A stretch of 55,585 nucleotides of DNA from Massiliimicrobium timonense (GCF_002160865.1 NZ_NFLJ01000018.1:1-55585), one strand, 5' to 3'; numbered from the stretch's first letter, positions 36,478 through 46,069 are shown. Numbers and translations are program-made. The notes: generated by a model from the sequence alone, not told the origin.

Positions 36478-37502
36478 ATGAAAAAATACTTTGTATTTTT
36501 AATGACTATTATCATGTTATGTGGATGTACACATAATAAACAATACGACAAGGATTTTCAGGTTGGATTTATTATAACAACTGAAAAGAAAAAAGATTCT
36601 GATATTGTTTATTTGGACAATGATCTTAATGAGATTTATAGACAAAATGAAAAATTGCCGACTTTAGGTGATTCTATGAATATTCCAATGATTAAAGATG
36701 GTAAAATGACTCTTGTTCCTAATGGATTGTATCTTGATAATAATGAACAAAAAGTTACATCGTTAGATTTTAAAACTGGGAAATTGGAAACGTATGACGT
36801 TCCAAAATTTAATATATTAAATGCAATAATTAAAAATGATTATATACATTAAATAATAGTAATGGTATAGAATATCTAACATTATCAGATAAAAAAGGTC
36901 ATATAATAAAAGAAATAACGGATAAAGATTATATTATGACTGAAATTCTTGATTATAATGATAAAATATTAGTATTTAAGAGCATAAATAATGAAGAACA
37001 TATTAAATCATATATATGTGTTTATGAGTTGAATCTTCATTTGATAAAAGAAATCAATATTTCTGATTATGGTTATAGTCAATCAAAAGCAATAATACAT
37101 AATCATAAATTATACTTTGTTAATTCTTCAGATAATAATCATTCAATTGGAATCCTTGATTCAGACAATGAGCAATTAGAAAAAATAGAACTAGATATGA
37201 TTCCTAATGAAATAGCCATTTTTAAAAATAAATTATATGTATCTTCTGGCATTCACAGTCAACCGGGTAATAAAATTTGTATTATACAACTCGATGATAG
37301 AAAAATGAAAATCGTAGAGGTTAATACATTTATTGATAAAATGATTTCTAACCAAGATGGTATATATACAATGTATTCAGAAGATGGAAAAATAGATATT
37401 AGAAAATATGATTTGGATTCATGTAAAGAATTATACAAAGCAACATTTCAATATGATAGCAATACACCATATTATCCATCAGTGTTATTTTCTAACCAAT
37501 AA
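36478..37502 (+). pseudogene. Frameshifted lipoprotein gene (beta-propeller-like)
   Basis: The start ATG at 36478 follows GTGGAGG. A signal peptide ends in the lipobox LCGC. The frame stops at 36852 (TAA at 36850-36852); the coding continues in another frame through 36936 to 37502. The two parts join naturally if one TA unit is missing in the TATATA tract at about 36841-36846. The repaired protein would have about 341 residues with repeating short beta-type segments (DNDLNEIYRQN, DFKTGKLETYD, LDSDNEQLEK), suggesting a propeller-like surface lipoprotein. It may be a pseudogene, a slipped-strand switch, or a sequencing error. Confidence 0.65.
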
Positions 37503-37510
37503 AATAAATT

Positions 37511-37558
37511 AAGCTGTATCAACGAAAATAAAGTATATTTTCGAAGGTACAGCTTTTT
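37511..37558 (+). terminator. Long terminator after the lipoprotein gene
   Basis: Outer arms AAGCTGTATC (37511-37520) and GGTACAGCTT, inner arms CGAAAATA (37523-37530) and TATTTTCG (37536-37543), then T. Confidence 0.8.
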
Positions 37559-37659
37559 AATGACAATGAAAAAGGTGTATCAAATCATAATTAAATATCC
37601 ATAGCAAACTAAGAAATTTTAAAAATAATAGTATCTATCTTTATTAAAATGAAAATATT

Positions 37660-38062
37660 TTTAAACAAAATATAGAACTTACACATTATTGTGCTAAAAC
37701 TGTTTATAAAATAGCTAAAGCTTTGGATTTAACAGTAGAGTATTTAATAGAAGATACTTTAAGATGTGATTTTGAGTTATTTAAAAGTAATGTTTGTCAT
37801 AAATTCAAGGAATAACAGATACAAACTTTGTTGTAGAGCTTTTAGAAAGTAATCAGATTAGAATTGATTATGAAAAAAATGGTATCCTGATTTTTTTATT
37901 TATTAGCGACTTTGGATTATATTTCTAGAATAAATAATATTCCTCTTTGCAAAGAATATAACGATATAAAACAGAATAAGCTTAAAGTCGTACTTTATCC
38001 AAGTAGTATTATTGCTATGTCTTTAGCAATGCAAGATGAAAGTTTCAAAGAAAAAGCAATGA
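37660..38062 (+). pseudogene. Decayed XRE-type regulator/antitoxin-like gene
   Basis: Protein-like pieces in different frames: HYCAKTVYKIAKALDLTVEYL (about 37683-37750), ending at a TAA near 37815; then NFVVELLESNQIRIDYEKNG (about 37822-37880); then LLATLDYISRINNIPLCKEY through SFKEKAMIFF (about 37900-38070). Together they resemble a common Bacillota protein with an N-terminal HTH tail and a YLLA-LDYL-NNIP motif. The true N-terminal HTH is missing, there are at least two frame changes, and the 3' end is cut at the ispG terminator. Non-functional; the family is recalled only loosely. Confidence 0.6.
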
Positions 38063-38080
38063 TTTTTTTCATCATTGCTT
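38054..38080 (-). terminator. ispG terminator containing its stop codon
   Basis: AAGCAATGAT (38054-38063) and ATCATTGCTT (38071-38080). On the minus strand the T-run follows the stem. The ispG TGA stop (38072-38074) is in the stem. Confidence 0.75.
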
Positions 38081-39133
38081 CTCAACCATTTTTAATATTT
38101 CTTCTTTTAAAACTGAAACCATATCTTCTTGTTTTACTTTTTTAATAATTTCTCCTTTTTTAATAAGCAGTCCTTCTTTAACACCACCAGCAATACCAAT
38201 ATCTGCATGTTTGGCTTCACCTGGACCATTGACAGCACATCCCATAATCGCAACCGTAATATCGCTATGAATGTTATTTAAGAAATCTTCAATTTCATTA
38301 GCGACAGGAATGAGGTCGTATTGAATACGTCCGCATGTTGGGCATGATACCAGTGTAGGCACATGATCAATCAGTTCTAATTCTTTGAGTAATGTTTTGG
38401 CAACTTTGATTTCTTCAACGGGATCGGCACTTAAAGAAACACGAATTGTATTTCCAATTCCCTGATAAAGTAATGTTCCAATACCTAAGCTTGATTTAAT
38501 CGTTCCGCCAAGCTTTGTTCCTGCTTCCGTAACTCCTATATGTAATGGACAATCAAAAGTTTGACTGGCAAGAGTATAAGCTTCTATTGTGAGTAAAGTG
38601 TTAGATGATTTTAATGAAATCGCATAATCATGAAAATTGAGTGACTCCAAAATATCAACGTGCTTTTGAGCACTTTCAATCATCCCTTGTGCAGTTGGTT
38701 TGCCATATTTTTCTAAAATATCTTTTTCCAAAGAACCACCATTGACACCAATGCGAATAGGAATATGATGTTTTTGACATGCTTCCACCACAGCTTTGAT
38801 TTTATCCATAGAACCAATATTACCCGGATTAATACGAATTTTATCAATACCATTTTCAATAGCTAATAAAGCTAAACGATAATCAAAGTGAATATCGGCA
38901 ATTAATGGGATATGAATTTGTTTTTTAATGTCTTGAATAGCATAAGCATCTTCTTGATCAAAGATAGCAACTCTTACCATTTCACAACCTGCTTTTTCTA
39001 ATGCATGAATCTGTTGAACTGTTGCTTGAATATCTTTTGTTTTGGTATTGCACATAGACTGGATAATGACATGATTATTTCCACCCATTGTGATATGACC
39101 GACTTGAAATGATCTTGTTTGTGTTCTTAACAT
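38072..39133 (-). CDS. ispG: 4-hydroxy-3-methylbut-2-enyl diphosphate synthase
   Basis: Iron-sulfur enzyme of the MEP isoprenoid pathway (formerly GcpE). 353 residues, the bacterial two-domain form: TIM barrel at the N-terminus ([34 protein letters not shown]) and a C-terminal cluster domain with CPTCGRIQ and [20 protein letters not shown] precedes the ATG. With ispH it completes the last two steps of the pathway. Confidence 0.96.
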   Translation of the reverse strand: MLRTQTRSFQVGHITMGGNNHVIIQSMCNTKTKDIQATVQQIHALEKAGCEMVRVAIFDQEDAYAIQDIKKQIHIPLIADIHFDYRLALLAIENGIDKIRINPGNIGSMDKIKAVVEACQKHHIPIRIGVNGGSLEKDILEKYGKPTAQGMIESAQKHVDILESLNFHDYAISLKSSNTLLTIEAYTLASQTFDCPLHIGVTEAGTKLGGTIKSSLGIGTLLYQGIGNTIRVSLSADPVEEIKVAKTLLKELELIDHVPTLVSCPTCGRIQYDLIPVANEIEDFLNNIHSDITVAIMGCAVNGPGEAKHADIGIAGGVKEGLLIKKGEIIKKVKQEDMVSVLKEEILKMVEKQ

Positions 39134-39301
39134 AATCTTACCTCGTTTCTTTTTTTATTATACACGAACTTCTTTAAAAAATAAATGAGTTGTAATGGAA
39201 TCTTACTAAGTGCAGATTTTGACATCAAATTATCTAATAATGATTACGTTCAGTATTTTATGAATAAATATGATATAGTGTAAAAATAGGAGAGGATAAT
39301 T

Positions 39302-40945
39302 GTGGTAGATTTAAAAGAAATATTGGATTTTAAAGATCAACATCTTGTGGATGAATTATATAAAAGATTAAAGGAAACAGAAGAATATGAGCATTTAGAA
39401 GAAGTTTATGTTGACATCACTCACAAAAATAAGACAAAAATGCAGATGTTTCAATATCAATATGCAAAGATTATTCAAAGAGTATGGGATGTATTGAATA
39501 TTATTGGGTGGATCTTTTTTGCATGTCTTTTTATTATATGTGGTGCATTTATTAGTGCTACTTTTGTGAATTCTATTTTAACTACAAGTCATGTTTTTGA
39601 TGGAATTTATCAGTTTTGTTTTGATTTAGGTGTTTCGTTACAAAAAACTGTTTTTCCTGCATTATCAAATCTTTTTAATTATACAGAGCAATCAACATCA
39701 TTTTTGTTTTGTGTTTTAGGTTTAACAATCCTTTTGATTTTGTTTTATACATCATTATATATATGGAGTCTTTTTAAAAAGAACGATACTAAGAAAAAGA
39801 AAAGAGAACTAAGTTTAAAAGATAGCTATCATTATCTCAATTGTTGTGAAGATGATACATGGTTATATATCAAATCATCATTTGAAAAAATGATTCATAA
39901 AAGACATCGTAAGGATTTTTTTGAATTTTATTATCAAGCTTATCTTTTGATTGCAAAACATCATGAAGATATGAAAGGAACAATCAAAGATTTAACAAAA
40001 CATGAACAGATGATTTTATGTTTAAGAACATGCACCAATACGATCAAAAATATCTTAGGAAGTATGGCTATGCCAATGTATATTTCATTTGCTTTGCTGA
40101 TCTTTTATCAGCAAAATTTTAATGCAGTCAGTAACTTGAAACTTAAAACAGTTTTAGAGATGATTCCATTCGGAAATATTTTCTATAGTTGTTTAGATAT
40201 ATGTTATCATATTATGTCATACTTTCCTGTTTCTAAGTATTTTGCAGCGATTGATTTAGAATTAGCAATGGTTATTTCTTTTTGTATATGTATGATTGTT
40301 GTTTGGAGTTTATATACAATTTTAAAGACTCGTCTTCAAGAAATCAAAAGACAATATTTACGACGTATTCAATTTTATTTGAAACAACATCAAGGTATTT
40401 ATAAACCAAAACAGAAATATCCATCTGAATATTTATATGGGGTGCAGTTTACTTTCTTCTTGTTTTTTGTAGGAATAATGATAGGGATATCTCAGTTTTT
40501 TATTGCATCTCTACCTTATCCTTTAGAGGATATACGTATTATTATGGAACATCGACAAAACGTTTTAAGACAAATTCAACCCTATGTTGAAAAAGAAAAT
40601 CATATTTTAGGAAATTGGAATGAGTATTTTTCAGATACATATGCAACAATTGATTCACTGACAGATATACAAGTGACAGGTACACATAATCGACCATATT
40701 TAAAAATATATACTTATTATACACAAGAGGATGCTAAAAAAGCTTTTATGAGTGAACAAAATCAATATACACATCATGGAAAAGATCATGAAGTTCAATA
40801 TGTTTATTCATCTAAAGGATTTATGATTTTAGATCATACATCACTTATGAAGATGAAAAATGATCAAGATCTTATTGGAAAAAGATTAAGTCAAAAAGAA
40901 ATCAAAGCATTGATGAAACAGATGGGGTATGTCGTTAATGAATAA
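39302..40945 (+). CDS. Large multi-span membrane protein, unknown
   Basis: 547 residues starting with GTG after GGAGAGG. Predicted membrane segments near residues 65-95, 135-160, 250-270, 315-345 and 375-400, with a basic cytoplasmic-type loop between the second and third. The last 130 residues are hydrophilic (GNWNEYFSDTYATIDSL, YYTQEDAKKAFMSEQ). No family recognised. The following DUF6512-like gene appears to have started inside its stop codon, suggesting an operon. Confidence 0.7.
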   Translation: MVDLKEILDFKDQHLVDELYKRLKETEEYEHLEEVYVDITHKNKTKMQMFQYQYAKIIQRVWDVLNIIGWIFFACLFIICGAFISATFVNSILTTSHVFDGIYQFCFDLGVSLQKTVFPALSNLFNYTEQSTSFLFCVLGLTILLILFYTSLYIWSLFKKNDTKKKKRELSLKDSYHYLNCCEDDTWLYIKSSFEKMIHKRHRKDFFEFYYQAYLLIAKHHEDMKGTIKDLTKHEQMILCLRTCTNTIKNILGSMAMPMYISFALLIFYQQNFNAVSNLKLKTVLEMIPFGNIFYSCLDICYHIMSYFPVSKYFAAIDLELAMVISFCICMIVVWSLYTILKTRLQEIKRQYLRRIQFYLKQHQGIYKPKQKYPSEYLYGVQFTFFLFFVGIMIGISQFFIASLPYPLEDIRIIMEHRQNVLRQIQPYVEKENHILGNWNEYFSDTYATIDSLTDIQVTGTHNRPYLKIYTYYTQEDAKKAFMSEQNQYTHHGKDHEVQYVYSSKGFMILDHTSLMKMKNDQDLIGKRLSQKEIKALMKQMGYVVNE

Positions 40946-40982
40946 AAAAATATAGAAAGCATACAATACATTGGTGATTATT

Positions 40983-41495
40983 ATGGCTGTTTTATTGTCT
41001 TTTTTAGAGTTTTTAGTAGGAACACTTTTACATTTTCTTTATGATTTTTTTCCTTATCCTTTTATAGCTATTTTTTCAGCAACGAATGAAAGTGTTTTTG
41101 AACATTTAAAACTATTTGTTTACCCAATGTTATTAGGTTATTTATGGATTTATATTTTCAAGGATATTGATATCAAAAAATATATGAAAGCTATGTTTTA
41201 TGGCCTTTTGAGTGGTTTACTCTCTTTGTTATTCATTTATTATTTTGTTCGTTATGGTTTAGGGATAGAGAGTCTTGTTTTTGATATTTTATTGTTGTTG
41301 ACTTCAATCATTGTAGGAAATAGTCTATCTTATTATGTCTATTTCTATGTTGATACATCATCATGGATTATTTATGTTGCCGCTTTTGTTTTATTGATGA
41401 TTTTACTTGTTTTAGGGACTTTTTATCCTTTGGATATACCGTTATTTCAAGAAGAAAAAGCAGTGGAAACACTGCTTCAGTCATTAATAGAATAA
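40983..41495 (+). CDS. DUF6512-like membrane protein with an amber codon near its original start
   Basis: 170 residues from the ATG at 40983, five membrane spans. The N-terminal motif GTLLHFLYDFF and SATNESVFEHLKL match DUF6512. An in-frame ATG at 40938 overlaps the previous stop (ATGAATAA) and would give MNKKI, then TAG at 40953-40955, then KAYNTLVIIMAVLLSFL in the same frame. The natural start is therefore probably 40938, interrupted by an amber codon. Translation would need re-initiation at TTG 40971, GTG 40974 or ATG 40983, none with a good binding site. Function unknown. Confidence 0.6.
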   Translation: MAVLLSFLEFLVGTLLHFLYDFFPYPFIAIFSATNESVFEHLKLFVYPMLLGYLWIYIFKDIDIKKYMKAMFYGLLSGLLSLLFIYYFVRYGLGIESLVFDILLLLTSIIVGNSLSYYVYFYVDTSSWIIYVAAFVLLMILLVLGTFYPLDIPLFQEEKAVETLLQSLIE

Positions 41496-41771
41496 TATAA
41501 AAAGAGCATATAATTCAATAAGAAAGCCTAAAATACGTCCAATTTGAGTGCTTTTAAGATAACCCAATTTTTGATAAGTTTCAGGTGTACAAAAGGGAAA
41601 TAAAATGAGTGTCATTCCAAGACATAACATGCCACATCCAGTTGTAATATTCTTTTGAAAAGGTAAAAGAGATAAAGCACTTGTGAATAAAAGAAGGTGG
41701 AGTCTGATAAATATGACTTCATTCATAAGAAAGAGATATAAAGAAAATAACACAAATTTATCTAAGTGCAT
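41484..41771 (-). CDS. Hypothetical small membrane protein
   Basis: An open frame of 95 residues with three hydrophobic stretches and the segment CTPETYQKLGYLKSTQIGRI. It starts directly after the pepF terminator on the minus strand, has no ribosome binding site at either ATG, and overlaps the convergent DUF6512-like gene by 12 bases. It may be a remnant. No family recognised. Confidence 0.3.
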   Translation of the reverse strand: MHLDKFVLFSLYLFLMNEVIFIRLHLLLFTSALSLLPFQKNITTGCGMLCLGMTLILFPFCTPETYQKLGYLKSTQIGRILGFLIELYALFILFY

Positions 41772-41775
41772 AAAA

Positions 41776-41806
41776 AGAAGTGGTAGATTAAAAAGTCTAC
41801 CACTTT
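41776..41806 (-). terminator. pepF terminator
   Basis: The inverted repeat AAGTGGTAGA (plus strand about 41779) with TCTACCACTT (about 41795) sits just after the pepF stop, with a T-rich tail on the minus strand. Confidence 0.75.
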
Positions 41807-43598
41807 ATGATAAAGTGCTTGATGAATCATCTAAGACAATGTTTTCAAATTCATTAAGAATTGTTTCAAAATAATGGAAAGCATCATCATATAGCTGATC
41901 TTCTAATGGATTGACTAAAGCATCTTTTAAAAGATCCACAGGGTCCTTGCTGCCACCAGATTTTAAGAAGCGAAGATAAGCTTCTTTTTGTTTTTCATCA
42001 CCATTTAATAAACGTGACACAATCGCTAATGCGACAGTCATACCAAGAGTATACTTATAAACATAATAATTATAATAGAAATGTGGAATATAATAACAAG
42101 AATAACCCACATATTCATCCATTGTGATTTCTGGCCCATAATACTCAGCATTCTTTTTGTCATACAAATCTGTTATCATTTGTGATGACATTGGTTTTCC
42201 TTCTTTGGCCCATGTGTGTAAAATATGTTCAAAATCAGCATACATAGGTTGTCTAAAAATTAAACCAACACAGTTTTCTAAAAGTTCATATAGGAAATAG
42301 GCTTTTTCTTGAGGTGATGAAGCATGTTCTAGCATATAGTTGATTAATAGTGTTTCATTCACTGTAGAAGCCACTTCCGCCACAAAGATACGATAATCAC
42401 AATTGACAGGTGATTGATTGTGACATGATAAATAAGTATGTGCACTATGTCCTAATTCATGAATCATGGTAGAGAGTGAATTATAATCTCCAATAAAGTT
42501 CATTAGAATATAAGGATTTGTATCATAACATCCACTTGAATAAGCACCAATGCGTTTACCTGAGTGTGGATAATAATCTATCCATCTTTCTTCTTTGGCT
42601 TTTTTGATGATATTGACATAGTCTTCTCCAAAGATTTTAACAACATCTAAAATAATATCGAAACATTCATCAATTGTATATTTCTTTGTTTTGTATTGAA
42701 CCAAAGGAATATTGAGATCGTAATTATACATTGTTTCTAATTTTAAAACTTTCTTTTTTAAAGCATTATAACGATGAAATAAAGGACGATATTGATTGTT
42801 TGCTTTATCTAAAATCTTAAAGAATAATGATGTTGGAACATTATCATCAAATAGACTGGCTTCTAATGGTCCATCGAATTTTTTCACATCTGCATAGAAA
42901 GCATCTTTTTTCATGACTCCAGAAAGTGTAGCAGCATAAACATTTTCAAATTTCTTATATTCTTTAAAGAAGTTATGATAAGCTTCTTTTCTGACTTCAG
43001 GGTTCTTATTTTTAAGAAATTCAGTTAAAGTTGCACTATTCAATGTTTTTTCTTGACCATCAATATGAACAGGGTCATAGTCTAGTCTTAAAGCATCAAA
43101 AACTTGTGATGATATATCTGCAATCGTAGATGTTTTTGATACCAATGTTTCTAATTCCTGTGATAAAACATGTTTCTTTTGACGTAAAATTTCTTGAATT
43201 GTATAACGATAATCACTTAATTGTTCGTCTTGTAAATACTGTGTCACTTTTTCACTGTTTTCAATCATCATGACAGTATAGAAATCTAATGACGAAGAAA
43301 CTTGATCATAGAATGACAAAATTGCAGCATACATTGTCTGGTATTCTTGATTGTTTGGTTCAACATCACAATGAAGATGTGCAAAACAATGTAATTTCTG
43401 GATATAACGTGATAACATTGTTTCTTCTTGATGAAATTTTAAGAATTGATTCACATCTTTTAAGAATAAATCTTTTTGTTGTAGTAGTGAAGTGAGCAAT
43501 TCTTTTGCTTTATCTAAATCTTTATAAAAATCTTGATGATGAGCATAAATAGGGGATAAATCCCATGTATATTGGATATCTATATTTTGACGTTCCAT
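41805..43598 (-). CDS. pepF: Oligoendopeptidase F
   Basis: Cytoplasmic zinc peptidase (M3B) that degrades oligopeptides. 597 residues from the ATG at 43598, preceded by AAGGAGG; the in-frame upstream extension is not needed. The active site HELGH is in STMIHELGHSAHTYL, with the third ligand Glu in EVASTVNE. The N-terminal helical domain begins IDIQYTWDLSPIY, the usual PepF opening. Monocistronic. Confidence 0.94.
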   Translation of the reverse strand: MERQNIDIQYTWDLSPIYAHHQDFYKDLDKAKELLTSLLQQKDLFLKDVNQFLKFHQEETMLSRYIQKLHCFAHLHCDVEPNNQEYQTMYAAILSFYDQVSSSLDFYTVMMIENSEKVTQYLQDEQLSDYRYTIQEILRQKKHVLSQELETLVSKTSTIADISSQVFDALRLDYDPVHIDGQEKTLNSATLTEFLKNKNPEVRKEAYHNFFKEYKKFENVYAATLSGVMKKDAFYADVKKFDGPLEASLFDDNVPTSLFFKILDKANNQYRPLFHRYNALKKKVLKLETMYNYDLNIPLVQYKTKKYTIDECFDIILDVVKIFGEDYVNIIKKAKEERWIDYYPHSGKRIGAYSSGCYDTNPYILMNFIGDYNSLSTMIHELGHSAHTYLSCHNQSPVNCDYRIFVAEVASTVNETLLINYMLEHASSPQEKAYFLYELLENCVGLIFRQPMYADFEHILHTWAKEGKPMSSQMITDLYDKKNAEYYGPEITMDEYVGYSCYYIPHFYYNYYVYKYTLGMTVALAIVSRLLNGDEKQKEAYLRFLKSGGSKDPVDLLKDALVNPLEDQLYDDAFHYFETILNEFENIVLDDSSSTLS

Positions 43599-43649
43599 AA
43601 TTTCCTCCTTTTCAATATACATCTATGATAAAATGAACGGATTGAAAAG

Positions 43650-43875
43650 TCAAACTGATAACTCAAAATAAAACATATCTTCAAATTTTTGATCTAAGGC
43701 AATACATAAAATTAAGGCAAGTTTTGCGGTAGGGTTAAATTGACCATTTTCAATGGAAGAAATAGTTTGTCTGGAAACACCAACAATCTGAGCTAATTCA
43801 CTTTGAGAAAGTCCTTTTTCATTTCTCATTTCTCATTTCTCTTAAACGATTTTTAAATATTAATTTTTTATTCAT
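43650..43875 (-). pseudogene. XRE-family regulator broken by a 7-bp tandem repeat
   Basis: Starts MNKKLIFKNRLREMRNEK and then hits TGA. After a frame shift it continues GLSQSELAQIVGVSRQTIS, SIENGQFNPTAKLALILCIA to a normal stop, giving a short HTH regulator of about 72 residues. The shift is caused by three tandem copies of GAGAAAT (plus strand ATTTCTC, 43821-43841); two copies would restore the frame. It follows a membrane-protein gene that is itself broken. Either a phase-variable off state or decay. Confidence 0.65.
43821..43841. repeat. Three tandem copies of a 7-bp repeat in a coding region
   Basis: ATTTCTC at 43821-43827, 43828-43834 and 43835-43841. A copy-number change by one alters the reading frame of the regulator. 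Confidence 0.85.
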
Positions 43876-43876
43876 A

Positions 43877-44523
43877 TTAAACTCCGACCATGATAGATAT
43901 ATATTGATAACCATTGATAAGACACAGAACAATTAAACTAAGACCGCATAAAAGATAGAGTTTATTTTTATCATACCATCCACGCATACTTAATGATAGT
44001 CCAGCCATTGGCATAATTAAAATGTAAATAGTATAGTACACTGCAGGAATTTCTTGAAATTCAAATGAAAAGAATATAAATGTAAAAGCCACAATCATAA
44101 TAAAAGACATTCCTTTCAATAATGCTTTTCTTTGACATTGGATTTGTCTTTCATCTCTTTCGTGACGATATAAATCAAGAATTTTATTTTTATCCATATG
44201 TTTCACCCACCAAATTAATAACCAAAGATAACTTATAGAAAATATAAAGAGAATAAGAAAAATAAGTCCAATATATAAGTACTTAGATAAATGTAGATAA
44301 TAGTAGTAAGCTAGAAAATATGATGAAAGAAAACTGAGTAGAAGAGTCGTTGTTGTATAAAAGATTTCTTGTTGAAAAGATGTAAAAAAGGATAATATCA
44401 TTATTAAGAAGCATAAAATGATAAAAACTGATATTAAAATGGGAATTGTTTTTTGGTCAAGAAAAAAATCATATTCTTTATTTATTGTTTTTTGATTTTT
44501 TTTAAAATATCTTCTTTATTCAT
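43877..44523 (-). pseudogene. Broken multi-span membrane protein gene upstream of the XRE regulator
   Basis: The good start is at 44523 (MNKEDILKKIKKQ, with GAGGTG upstream), but the frame stops after 13 codons. Coding resumes in other frames: NKEYDFF, then after a second shift DQKTIPILISVFIILCFLI and on into the open stretch 44401-43877. The apparent cause is one missing A in CAATAAAT near 44482 and one missing T in the T6 tract near 44465. The repaired protein has about 215 residues with about six membrane spans and a cytoplasmic loop HMDKNKILDLYRHERDERQ. Such membrane proteins commonly pair with small XRE regulators. Decay or sequencing error. Confidence 0.6.
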
Positions 44524-44534
44524 TTTATCACCTC

Positions 44535-44598
44535 TGACAAGTTTTCTTTACACTTTTATTTTAGAACATAAATGAAAGTGTGTCAGGAAAACTTGACA
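44535..44598 (-). promoter_or_regulatory. Inverted repeat upstream of the broken membrane protein/XRE operon
   Basis: TGACAAGTTTTC (44535-44546) is matched inversely by GAAAACTTGACA (44587-44598), 11 of 12, with a further TGTCA at 44581. The two sites are 52 bases apart. They could be operators for the adjacent XRE regulator. Confidence 0.35.
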
Positions 44599-44613
44599 TA
44601 TTAAACAAATAAA

Positions 44614-44642
44614 AAACTCTATCTCATTAAGCGATAGAGTTT
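44614..44642 (-). terminator. rpsT terminator with stop codon in the loop
   Basis: AAACTCTATC (44614-44623) and GATAGAGTTT (44633-44642); the rpsT TAA (44627-44629 on plus) lies in the loop. T-run follows on the minus strand. Confidence 0.8.
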
Positions 44643-44890
44643 ACTAATTTAGCTAATTTAGATTTTTGTCTACTAGCATAGTTTTTATGATGAATTCCTT
44701 TGCTGACAGAAGCATCTAATTTAGATGCAGCTACATTATATGCAGCAACTGCAGCTTCTTTATTTCCAGCTTCAACTTCAGCTCTTACATTTTTAATTGC
44801 TGTTTTTAAAGCACTTTTATAAGAATTGTTGATTAAACGTTTTTTGTTGTCGTTTTTATAACGTTTGATTTGTTGTTTCATGTTTGCCAT
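44627..44890 (-). CDS. rpsT: 30S ribosomal protein S20
   Basis: 87 residues, Lys/Arg-rich helical protein that binds 16S rRNA early in 30S assembly. MANMKQQIKRYKNDNKKRL and SALKTAIKNVRAEVEAGNK are typical. Divergent from gpr, the same neighbourhood as in B. subtilis (rpsT-gpr-spoIIP). Confidence 0.97.
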   Translation of the reverse strand: MANMKQQIKRYKNDNKKRLINNSYKSALKTAIKNVRAEVEAGNKEAAVAAYNVAASKLDASVSKGIHHKNYASRQKSKLAKLVNSIA

Positions 44891-45012
44891 TCTTTTTCAC
44901 CTCGCTTTGACTTATGCTTTGTTATTCTATCAAAAATAGATGATAAATGCAATGTTTTATTGATAATTGATTAGATTTTTTTTGTTTTGGTAATGCTTAT
45001 TATGGTGAGAAT

Positions 45013-45981
45013 ATGAACAAATATTATACACGCAGTGATTTAGCGATTGAATCATTAGCCTATGCAACAAAAGATAAGGATTATAAACATAATCAAAAAA
45101 AGGATGGAAATGTCACAATTGAAATCTTTGAGATTTTACAGACAAGTTCACTTTATCCTCATGATATTGGAAAATATATCGAAATTAGTTTTCCAGACTA
45201 TCAAGAATATGAAACAGTGTCTAAACATTTTCAAAAACAGTTATCACAACTTATTAAGGATAAAGTCAAGAAAATTGATCCACTGATTTTATGGATAGGA
45301 TTGGGTAATCCAACATTAACGAGTGATGCGATTGGACCACGAACATTACATCAAATACGTGCCACACATCATTATCCTATTGAAGAAAGGCATCGTCATC
45401 AATATTATGATACTATGTGTATTGCACCCGGAGTGATGGCACACACAGGAATGGAAACAGCTAATATTTTACTTTCTTTGATTGAAGAATTTCAACCTGA
45501 TCTTGTGATTGCGATTGACGCTTTATGTGCGCAAAGTTATGAAAAAATCTGTCGTGTCATTCAAATGAATAATGTGGGTATATATCCAGGAAGTGGAATT
45601 GGCAATCATCGTAAAAATATAAGTGAAGCCACAATGGGTATACCAGTTCTTGCGATTGGTGTACCAACAGTTATTCATGTTTCAAGTCTTGTCAGTGATG
45701 TTTATAATTTATTGGAGGGCTATTTTAAAGAGTCTTTAGACCCGTCTACAGCTTTAAAGGTAGGAAAAAGAAAAAGGTATGAGGGACGACTTAATGAAGT
45801 GCAAAGGCGTTTAATTTTAGGTGAGATAGGACAACTGAGTGAACAAAAGCGAATACAATTATTAAATGAAGTTTTAAATCCTATTGAAGATCAGTTTATT
45901 ATGAGTGATAAACAGATTGATTTTGATATTGAAATGTTAGCAAAACTATTATCAACAAGCATCAATGAGTTAACTTATTAG
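45013..45981 (+). CDS. gpr: Germination protease
   Basis: A4x aspartic-type protease that degrades small acid-soluble spore proteins at germination. 322 residues. The N-terminus YYTRSDLAIESLAY matches the propeptide, whose cleavage site resembles that in the spore proteins. Core motifs GLGNPTLTSDAIGPRT, APGVMAHTGMET and VIAIDALCA are present. Expected to be made in the forespore under SigG; I could not define a convincing SigG promoter. Shows that the organism forms spores. Confidence 0.95.
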   Translation: MNKYYTRSDLAIESLAYATKDKDYKHNQKKDGNVTIEIFEILQTSSLYPHDIGKYIEISFPDYQEYETVSKHFQKQLSQLIKDKVKKIDPLILWIGLGNPTLTSDAIGPRTLHQIRATHHYPIEERHRHQYYDTMCIAPGVMAHTGMETANILLSLIEEFQPDLVIAIDALCAQSYEKICRVIQMNNVGIYPGSGIGNHRKNISEATMGIPVLAIGVPTVIHVSSLVSDVYNLLEGYFKESLDPSTALKVGKRKRYEGRLNEVQRRLILGEIGQLSEQKRIQLLNEVLNPIEDQFIMSDKQIDFDIEMLAKLLSTSINELTY

Positions 45982-46069
45982 GAAATTCAAAATGAATTTC
46001 CTTTTTATGTACTAAAAAGAACTTTTTTTGCATATATTTCATTGTATAGTTAAAAGGAGGGAAGGATTC

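Noticed and set aside
46030-46037. SigE-type -10 before spoIIP
   Set aside because: CATATATT fits, but no matching -35 at the right distance; not listed as a feature.
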